DNA from: an uncultured Clostridia bacterium
GTDB taxonomy: Bacteria > Bacillota > Clostridia > UBA1381
Direction of reading: 5' to 3'
Assembly (NCBI GenBank): GCA_944391255.1
Contig: CALXSW010000160.1
Coordinates: forward strand, 1-10,893
DNA length: 10,893 nucleotides
The position numbers and the translations under genes were made by a program. Positions within the stretch are counted from its first letter, which is position 1, and the number at the start of each line of letters is the position of its first letter. Of this stretch, positions 6,945-10,893 are shown piece by piece. The notes beneath the pieces were generated by a model. That model was not told the DNA's origin and did no database searches. It worked only from the letters and a program-made list of their open reading frames with translations.

Positions 6945-6957
6945 GTATCTATAAATA
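6930..6957. promoter_or_regulatory. Palindromic operator, probable TetR binding site
   Basis: TATTTATAG (6930-6938) and CTATAAATA (6949-6957) are perfect nine-base inverted repeats separated by TATAATGTAT. Arm length, spacing and position over both -10 elements match the usual operators of TetR-family dimers placed between divergent genes. By inference, the regulator encoded at 7007-7528 represses both itself and the leftward operon until a ligand releases it. Confidence 0.6.
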
Positions 6958-6965
6958 AAAAACAA
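6937..6965 (-). promoter_or_regulatory. Promoter of the leftward small-protein/membrane-protein operon
   Basis: On the minus strand, TTGTTT (plus coordinates 6960-6965) is followed by a 17-base spacer and TATACT (6937-6942). Transcription would start near 6930, giving a leader of about 44 bases before the TTG at 6886. The -10 shares four bases with the -10 of the tetR promoter, so RNA polymerase cannot occupy both at once. Confidence 0.55.
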
Positions 6966-7006
6966 TCATCAATATCAATACATCTGTTGGAATAATGAGG
7001 AATTTT

Positions 7007-7528
7007 ATGAATACACCCAATAATAAACGGCGTAAGGAGTCACAGGAGAGAATTGAAAAGATTTTTGTGGAGCTTATCCAGAAAAAAGAAATAAATAAAA
7101 TTTCTGTTACGGATATATGCAAGAAAGCGAAAGTAAATCGTTCAACTTTTTACGCAAACTATATAGATATATATGATTTGGCGGATAAAATAAAGGAAAA
7201 GCTGTCACGGGATATAATTAATCTTTATGGTGACAGATTACATAGCGAAAGCGACAATATTTCTTTTGAACGGCTTTTAACACATATCAAAGATAACCGT
7301 CTGTTCTATAAAACATATTTCAAATTAGCCTCTGACGAGGATATAGTGAATTTCGGATACGATAAAAACTCGGCAAAAAAGTATTACGGAAATGATGAGT
7401 TCTTAGATTATCATATCGCTTTCTTCGCGGCAGGATTCAATGCGATTATTAACAAATGGCTGTCTAATGATTGCAAAGAACCGGTGGAAATCATACAGAA
7501 AATACTGGTTGACGAATATAATAAATAG
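7007..7528 (+). CDS. TetR/AcrR-family transcriptional regulator
   Basis: 173 residues. The N-terminal helix-turn-helix spans about 15-60, with the signature ISVTDICKKAKVNRSTFYANY at 32-52 (I-x-V-x-D-I-x-x-x-A-x-V-x-R-x-T-F-Y-x-Y), characteristic of TetR proteins and especially of the DhaS-like branch found in Firmicutes. The C-terminal helical part (about 65-173), with the FF-x-x-G-F-x-x-I-I-x-x-W-L segment near 143-156, would bind a ligand and dimerise. ATG 7007 is chosen because GAGGA (6998-7001 core) lies five bases before it; ATG 6995 has only a weak upstream site and would use that ribosome binding site as coding sequence. It is divergent from the small repeat-protein operon, with a shared palindrome in the overlapping promoters, so it is likely a local autoregulated repressor. 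The ligand is unknown. Confidence 0.88.
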   Translation: MNTPNNKRRKESQERIEKIFVELIQKKEINKISVTDICKKAKVNRSTFYANYIDIYDLADKIKEKLSRDIINLYGDRLHSESDNISFERLLTHIKDNRLFYKTYFKLASDEDIVNFGYDKNSAKKYYGNDEFLDYHIAFFAAGFNAIINKWLSNDCKEPVEIIQKILVDEYNK

Positions 7529-7544
7529 ACTTATGTGATAAATT

Positions 7545-7674
7545 AGGATGTCATGCTGTCGGGAAAAAAAACAGTATTTTTTATATACATGATATGTTAT
7601 CAATTAAGAGATTACTGTCTATGTATCGCGGTGACGTCTTATACAAGAATAGTTTTCTGACATCATGACGTCCT
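7545..7674. repeat. 130-bp imperfect inverted-repeat element (MITE-like)
   Basis: The left arm AGGATGTCATGCTGTC (7545-7560) and the reverse complement of the right arm (7659-7674) differ at only two of 16 positions; the similarity continues inward for about six more bases into A-rich/T-rich sequence. The interior is AT-rich and noncoding and carries a GACGTC palindrome (7633-7638), whose sequence recurs inside the right arm at 7667-7672, and a TGTATCGC motif repeated at 7622-7629 and 7676-7683. This architecture fits a decayed miniature inverted-repeat element or a long stem-loop. No flanking target-site duplication is evident. It lies between the tetR stop and the HxlR remnant, where a tetR terminator would also be expected. 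Confidence 0.35.
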
Positions 7675-7697
7675 CTGTATCGCATAAAAAACGGTAA

Positions 7698-7884
7698 CTA
7701 TTCAGATAGCCTTTTTTTATAATTCTCGCCCCATGTTTTCATGGAATCAAGTATTGGACGCATTGTTTCGCCTAATTCTGATAATGCGTATTCTACTCTT
7801 GGAGGAACTTCGGGATAAACGGTTCTTGTTATAATTCCGTCTGCCTCCATTGCCCGCAGGAGATTGAAAAGCAATCCATCTGTA
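7698..7884 (-). pseudogene. HxlR-family regulator, C-terminal remnant
   Basis: The leftward frame ending at TAG 7698-7700 encodes LLRAMEADGIITRTVYPEVP, then PRVEYALSELGETMRPILDS and MKTWGENYKKRLSE. This is the wing and last helices of an HxlR-type winged-helix regulator, whose hallmark is L-x-x-L-E-x-D-G-I-I-x-R-x-x-Y-x-x-V-P-P-x-V-E-Y-x-L-S-x-x-G. The roughly 40-50 N-terminal residues with the CPVE-type start and recognition helix are missing. Upstream the frame degenerates and hits a TAA near 7913 without a start codon. The break sits beside a GGCGATATA duplication. No neighbouring gene of the usual HxlR type (NADPH reductase, nitroreductase) remains, so its former target cannot be told. 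Confidence 0.8.
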
Positions 7885-7903
7885 TTAACGGCGATATAGG
7901 CGA

Positions 7904-7927
7904 TATACTGTTAAAACTGTCAGTATA
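7904..7927. promoter_or_regulatory. Dyad TATACTG-N10-CAGTATA
   Basis: A perfect seven-base inverted repeat with a ten-base spacer, in the gap between the truncated end of the HxlR remnant and the DUF5131 operon. It is of operator size and could be the former binding site of the lost regulator or a site controlling the rightward operon about 70 bases further on. No binding evidence can be drawn from sequence alone. Confidence 0.3.
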
Positions 7928-7994
7928 GGCTGATTAAATACAATATAGATCTGCAATATGATAATACACCTATTTTTAAAGTTTTTTCATTTTT

Positions 7995-8022
7995 TTGACT
8001 TAACTTACTGTATTTATATGAA
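7995..8022 (+). promoter_or_regulatory. Possible promoter of the DUF5131/macrodomain operon
   Basis: TTGACT at 7995-8000, a 16-base spacer and TATGAA at 8017-8022. The -35 is five of six to consensus and the -10 is four of six. It would start transcripts near 8029, about 50 bases before the ATG at 8079. It is the best candidate in a gap that also has long T-runs. Confidence 0.4.
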
Positions 8023-8078
8023 TGTATCCTGTTTCGACCGGTAGTACAATTTGTGTTTTAGTTTTATGGAGGAATGTT

Positions 8079-8951
8079 ATGCACGATATATGGAATCCTT
8101 GGCATGGCTGCATAAAATGCAGCGAGGGTTGCCTGAATTGTTATATGTATTTTCTTGACCGTGTTCACAACAAAAACGGCGCTGATATTTACCGTACAAG
8201 AACAGGGTTTGACTATCCTTTGCAAAAATATAAAAACGGTGAATATAAAATAAAAAGCGGTGAGCTTATACGCGTATGTATGACCTCGGATTTCTTTTTA
8301 GAAGAAGCCGACAAGTGGCGTGATGAAGCGTGGGATATTATGAAAAAAAGAAGTGATGTAAAATTCTTTCTTCTGACAAAGCGTCCGGAACGCGTTAAAA
8401 ACTGTCTGCCATATGATTGGGGGAGCGGTTGGGAAAATATATTTTTTAATGTTACCTGTGAAAATCAGAAACGCGCCGATGAGCGTATACCATTATTATT
8501 GGATTTACCGTTTAAGCATAAAGGAATTATGTGCGCACCGTTTATAGGCGAGGTGTACATAGAAAGGTATTTGAAAACAGGACAGATTGAACAGGTTATT
8601 TGCGGAGGAGAAAACTATGACGGCTCACGTCCCTGTAATTTTGAATGGGTAAAATCTTTGAGAAATGAATGTAAAAGGTACAATGTAACCTTTTGTTTTA
8701 TTGAAACCGGAACGAACTTTATAAAAGACGGAAAGAAATATAATATTCCCAAAAAAATTATACAAAGTGAAATGGCTTTTAAGTCGGGAGTGAGTTTTGC
8801 CGGAAAACCTATTGAATTTAAGCTGACAGATAGTTTTGGTATAGATATTCCACAGGAAGAACTATATGCCCCTCATTACAGGAAGAATTGTATGAAATGT
8901 GGAAGCAGGCTGATTTGTAATGGGTGCAGCGATTGCGGAAAATGCAGGTGA
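8079..8951 (+). CDS. DUF5131 (phage Gp37/Gp68-like) cysteine-motif protein
   Basis: 290 residues. It starts MHDIWNPWHGC, the family's W-N-P-x-x-G-C opening, followed by CSEGCLNCYM; C11, C18 and C21 are the conserved cysteines, and the extra C14 creates C14-x3-C18-x2-C21. Further family signatures are VCMTSDFFLEEAD, FLLTKRPERV, a central NVTCENQKRADERI, and VICGGENYDGSRPCNFEWVK near 188-207. These fit a TIM-barrel-like fold that probably binds a metal or an iron-sulfur cluster; the biochemical reaction is not established to my knowledge. The C-terminal tail carries six cysteines, C271, C274, C280, C283, C286 and C289, like a small zinc ribbon or extra cluster site. ATG 8079 follows GGAGG (8068-8072) by six bases; an upstream in-frame ATG at 8022 lacks a site. 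The macrodomain gene starts four bases after its stop, so the two form an operon and probably one pathway. Confidence 0.85.
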   Translation: MHDIWNPWHGCIKCSEGCLNCYMYFLDRVHNKNGADIYRTRTGFDYPLQKYKNGEYKIKSGELIRVCMTSDFFLEEADKWRDEAWDIMKKRSDVKFFLLTKRPERVKNCLPYDWGSGWENIFFNVTCENQKRADERIPLLLDLPFKHKGIMCAPFIGEVYIERYLKTGQIEQVICGGENYDGSRPCNFEWVKSLRNECKRYNVTFCFIETGTNFIKDGKKYNIPKKIIQSEMAFKSGVSFAGKPIEFKLTDSFGIDIPQEELYAPHYRKNCMKCGSRLICNGCSDCGKCR

Positions 8952-8955
8952 TATT

Positions 8956-9723
8956 ATGAATAAATCAGAATTAGTAAACAAATTAAACGGCTTTTTACTT
9001 GACGAAATGCCGCAGTATAAAATACAGGCGGAGTTATTTGAAAAAGATTATACATCACAAAGACGATTACTTAGAAGTCTTATGAATGTAAGACCTCCGA
9101 TAAGAACAAGCGAGAAATTTTTGAATTTGCAAGATGAGCTACTGAGAGTGGAAACCGCAGAAAAAGGAATTGTTGACGTCAGTGAATTAAACGGCAGAAT
9201 CGTATTGTGGCAGGGTGATATAACACGTCTGAATGCAGACGCTATTGTAAACGCGGCTAATAACAAGCTGCTCGGCTGTTTTTATCCTTGTCACGGCTGC
9301 ATTGACAATGCAATACATTCGGCGGCAGGAATACAATTACGGCTTGAATGTGCGGAAATAATGAGTAAGCAAGATTATGACGAGCCGGTAGGAACAGCAA
9401 AAATCACAAAATCGTATAATCTGCCTTGCAGGTATGTTATACATACCGTAGGACCGATTGTTCAAGGAAAATTGACGGACAGGCATTGCAGACAGCTTGC
9501 AGAGTGTTATAAATCCTGTCTTTTGCTTGCGGCTGAAAATAATTTAAAAAGCATAGCCTTTTGTTGTATTTCAACAGGAGAATTCCATTTCCCAAATGAA
9601 AAGGCTGCGGAAATCGCAATCAGTGAAACAATAGAATTTCTTGAAAATGATAACCGTATAGAAAAGGTTGTGTTTAATGTATTTAAGGACAAGGATTATA
9701 AGATTTATAAAAAATTATTGTGA
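8956..9723 (+). CDS. Zinc-dependent macrodomain, protein-ADP-ribose hydrolase
   Basis: 255 residues. The fold is recognised from IVLWQGDITRLNADAIVNAA at 82-101, giving the D88/I89 adenine contact and the N99-A-A-N102 loop, then LGCFYPCHGCIDNAIHSAAG at 106-125. The C108-x4-H113-x-C115 motif supplies the zinc ligands of the zinc macrodomain class, which removes ADP-ribose from modified proteins. The second ligand loop is ISTGEFHFP at 205-213. About 80 helical residues precede the macrodomain, as in full-length relatives, so nothing is missing. ATG 8956 is preferred to the in-frame ATG 8920, which lies inside the upstream gene; an AGGTGA at 8946-8951 overlaps the DUF5131 stop. In Staphylococcus and Streptococcus such enzymes sit with an ADP-ribosylating sirtuin (SirTM), a GcvH-like protein and a lipoate ligase. 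None of these is here, and the partner is DUF5131 instead. Confidence 0.88.
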   Translation: MNKSELVNKLNGFLLDEMPQYKIQAELFEKDYTSQRRLLRSLMNVRPPIRTSEKFLNLQDELLRVETAEKGIVDVSELNGRIVLWQGDITRLNADAIVNAANNKLLGCFYPCHGCIDNAIHSAAGIQLRLECAEIMSKQDYDEPVGTAKITKSYNLPCRYVIHTVGPIVQGKLTDRHCRQLAECYKSCLLLAAENNLKSIAFCCISTGEFHFPNEKAAEIAISETIEFLENDNRIEKVVFNVFKDKDYKIYKKLL

Positions 9724-9725
9724 AT

Positions 9726-9775
9726 AATATCCGGTCTATCCACTTAATATATATCTGGTGAGATGGATATTTTAT
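9726..9775 (+). terminator. Weak possible terminator after the macrodomain gene
   Basis: AATATCC (9726-9732) pairs with GGATATT (9765-9771), with partial pairing of ATCCAC and GTGAGAT further in, and is followed by a short T-containing run. The stem is AT-rich and interrupted, so efficiency would be low; it is listed because it is the only candidate after the operon. Confidence 0.25.
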
Positions 9776-9849
9776 AATCCGCCTGTAATTTCGGAAACCG
9801 TTTACGTATTTGACGTGTAATTTTTTTTCAAAAAATAAGAAATTAGGTA

Positions 9850-9878
9850 TTGACAAATTGTATAAATGATAGTATAAT
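9850..9878 (+). promoter_or_regulatory. Consensus sigma-A promoter of the trp leader
   Basis: TTGACA at 9850-9855, exactly 17 bases, then TATAAT at 9873-9878: both hexamers match the consensus at every position. Transcription should start near 9885, at the head of the T-box leader. Control is thus probably exerted by attenuation rather than at initiation. Confidence 0.9.
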
Positions 9879-9884
9879 CATTTT

Positions 9885-10181
9885 AATAAGTTAATATAAT
9901 AAACCGTTGAGAAAGAGTAAGTAGGTTTTGTCACTTTTCTACGAGAGAGCCGCAGATGGTGTGATTGCGGCAGAAAATATAAAATTGAATGGACTTTCGA
10001 GGGCAATCAGAAAGAAAGCTTTGCTTTTGATTATGTGCGACGTGGTGATATACGTTAGTTATCAGGGATATGATGGTATCCTGTAAAGTGCGCGGATTAT
10101 ATAGTATCCGTGAATCAAGGTGGCACCGCGAGTTATATACTCGTCCTTGACAAATTTATTTGTCGAGGACGGGTATTTTTT
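9885..10181 (+). promoter_or_regulatory. Trp-specific T-box riboswitch leader
   Basis: The hallmark T-box sequence AAGGTGGCACCGCG lies at 10117-10130 and pairs with the acceptor end of uncharged tRNA. Upstream, stem I shows the usual distal-loop elements (AGAGAGCCGC around 9943-9954 and GGTG near 9958). The specifier loop reads TTGAATGGACT, with codon TGG at 9990-9992, matching tRNA-Trp. The antiterminator overlaps the left arm of the terminator at 10139-10174. When tRNA-Trp is uncharged the antiterminator forms and trpE is transcribed; when charged, transcription stops. The specifier agrees with the gene that follows. Secondary-structure boundaries of stems I-III are approximate because they were judged by eye. 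Confidence 0.92.
10139..10181 (+). terminator. T-box-controlled intrinsic terminator
   Basis: A 16-bp stem, arms 10139-10154 and 10159-10174 with two G-U wobbles and a four-base loop, is followed by a T-run at 10176-10181. Its left arm follows the conserved T-box directly, as expected for the mutually exclusive antiterminator/terminator switch. Confidence 0.88.
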
Positions 10182-10225
10182 GTTTCTATCAAAAAGCTTA
10201 GTCTTTCGGCAGAAAGGAGCGGTTT

Positions 10226-10893
10226 ATGAACAGACCATCACTTAATGAGGTAAAGAGCTTTGCGAATGAGGGGTATTGCACGATACCTGTCAGCTGCGAG
10301 ATCTATTCAGATTTTACAACACCTATAGAGGTGCTTAAAAAGCTCAAGTATGTGAGCAGCCACTGCTATCTGCTTGAATCGGCGGAGCAGGATCAGAAAT
10401 GGGGACGATACACGTTCCTCGGGTATTCTCCGAAATCGGAGATCACATGTGTTGACGGAAAGCTTACTATAAAATCAGGCAGCACTGTCGAGATAGAAAC
10501 TGATGATCCGGCGAAAGAGATTAGAAAGATAATAGAGGAAAACAGAAGTCCTAAAATACCATATCTGCCGAGCTTTACGGGCGGTCTTGTTGGATATTTT
10601 TCATATGACTATATAAAATATGCCGAAAAGTCGCTAAAGCTTGACGCGGAGGATAACGAGGGATTTAAAGATCTTGACCTTATGCTTTTTGATAAGGTAA
10701 TAGCGTTTGACCACTATAAGCAGAAAATAATTCTTATAGTAAATATAAAGACTGATGATATAGAATGCGAATACCACAGAGCCGAGGCGGAGCTTGAGGC
10801 GATGAAAGCGCTTATAAAGACAGGCGGAGCCGTGACGGAAACATCAGGCAGAATGACGTCAGATATAAAATATCTTTTCGATAAGGAAAAATA
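10226..10893 (+). CDS. trpE: Anthranilate synthase component I, N-terminal part
   Basis: 222 residues are visible and the frame is open at the window edge; the family is about 460-500 residues, so the chorismate-binding catalytic domain lies outside. Present is the N-terminal anthranilate synthase I domain: IPVSCEIYSDFTTPIEVLKK, then CYLLESAEQDQKWGRYTFLG, with the LLES segment that forms the tryptophan feedback site, and FTGGLVGYFSYDYIKYAEK, followed by DLMLFDKVIAFDHY. The enzyme joins TrpG to make anthranilate from chorismate and glutamine, the first committed step of tryptophan synthesis. ATG 10226 has AAAGGAG seven bases upstream. The T-box leader with a TGG specifier directly before it, ending in a terminator 44 bases ahead of the ATG, confirms trpE rather than pabB. 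It is likely the first gene of the trp operon. Confidence 0.93.
   Translation, partial: MNRPSLNEVKSFANEGYCTIPVSCEIYSDFTTPIEVLKKLKYVSSHCYLLESAEQDQKWGRYTFLGYSPKSEITCVDGKLTIKSGSTVEIETDDPAKEIRKIIEENRSPKIPYLPSFTGGLVGYFSYDYIKYAEKSLKLDAEDNEGFKDLDLMLFDKVIAFDHYKQKIILIVNIKTDDIECEYHRAEAELEAMKALIKTGGAVTETSGRMTSDIKYLFDKEK

Noticed and set aside
8022..8078. N-terminal extension of DUF5131 from ATG 8022
   Set aside because: It overlaps the likely -10 region, lacks a ribosome binding site, and the family begins at the WNP-x-x-GC segment right after ATG 8079.
9048..9266. Minus-strand frames inside the macrodomain gene (also 9437-9619 and 9507-9692)
   Set aside because: They are antisense to conserved macrodomain motifs and lack start signals.
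1..10893. CRISPR array, tRNA, rRNA or complete insertion sequence
   Set aside because: No regularly spaced repeats, no cloverleaf with a GTTCGA-type arm, and no transposase-like frame were seen on either strand by eye.

Overview
The window looks like a piece of a low-GC clostridial chromosome. Features pointing that way are AT-rich spacers, strong AGGAGG-type ribosome binding sites, many ATA/AGA codons, consensus sigma-A promoters, and a tryptophan T-box in front of trpE. The families present (DnaD/DnaC-type replication pair, multi-domain GH2 enzyme, zinc macrodomain) suit gut or rumen Clostridia such as Oscillospiraceae or Lachnospiraceae. The genus is an inference; no marker gene is present.

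Layout. (1) Positions 1-1302, plus strand, hold a phage- or ICE-type replication pair. The first gene is a Lin1244/Lin1753 (DUF4373)-like/DnaD initiator interrupted by an in-frame TAG. The second is an intact DnaC-like AAA+ helicase loader. (2) Positions 1303-1918 are a gene graveyard: two strong hairpins, one of them a minus-strand terminator, then minus-strand remnants including a truncated ECF-like sigma factor. (3) Positions 1919-5803, minus strand, encode a 1294-residue multi-domain GH2 beta-galactosidase-type enzyme with no signal peptide. (4) Positions 5804-6266 are an AT-rich gene-free stretch. (5) Positions 6267-7528 are a compact divergent module: a four-helix membrane protein and a small amphipathic repeat protein on the minus strand, and a TetR regulator on the plus strand. 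Two overlapping face-to-face promoters share one 28-bp palindrome. (6) Positions 7529-7930 hold a degenerate inverted-repeat element, the C-terminal remnant of an HxlR regulator and another dyad. (7) Positions 8079-9723, plus strand, are a two-gene operon: a DUF5131 (Gp37/Gp68) cysteine-motif protein and a zinc-type macrodomain protein-ADP-ribose hydrolase. (8) From 9850 onward there is a consensus promoter, a Trp-specific T-box leader with terminator, and the 5' part of trpE, which runs off the end.

The window therefore reads as an accessory region, with decayed mobile-element and regulator remnants and cargo genes, lying next to a housekeeping biosynthetic operon. The two modules most worth attention are the DUF5131/zinc-macrodomain pair, a possible ADP-ribosylation-linked system without its usual sirtuin partner, and the TetR-controlled small repeat protein plus membrane protein.
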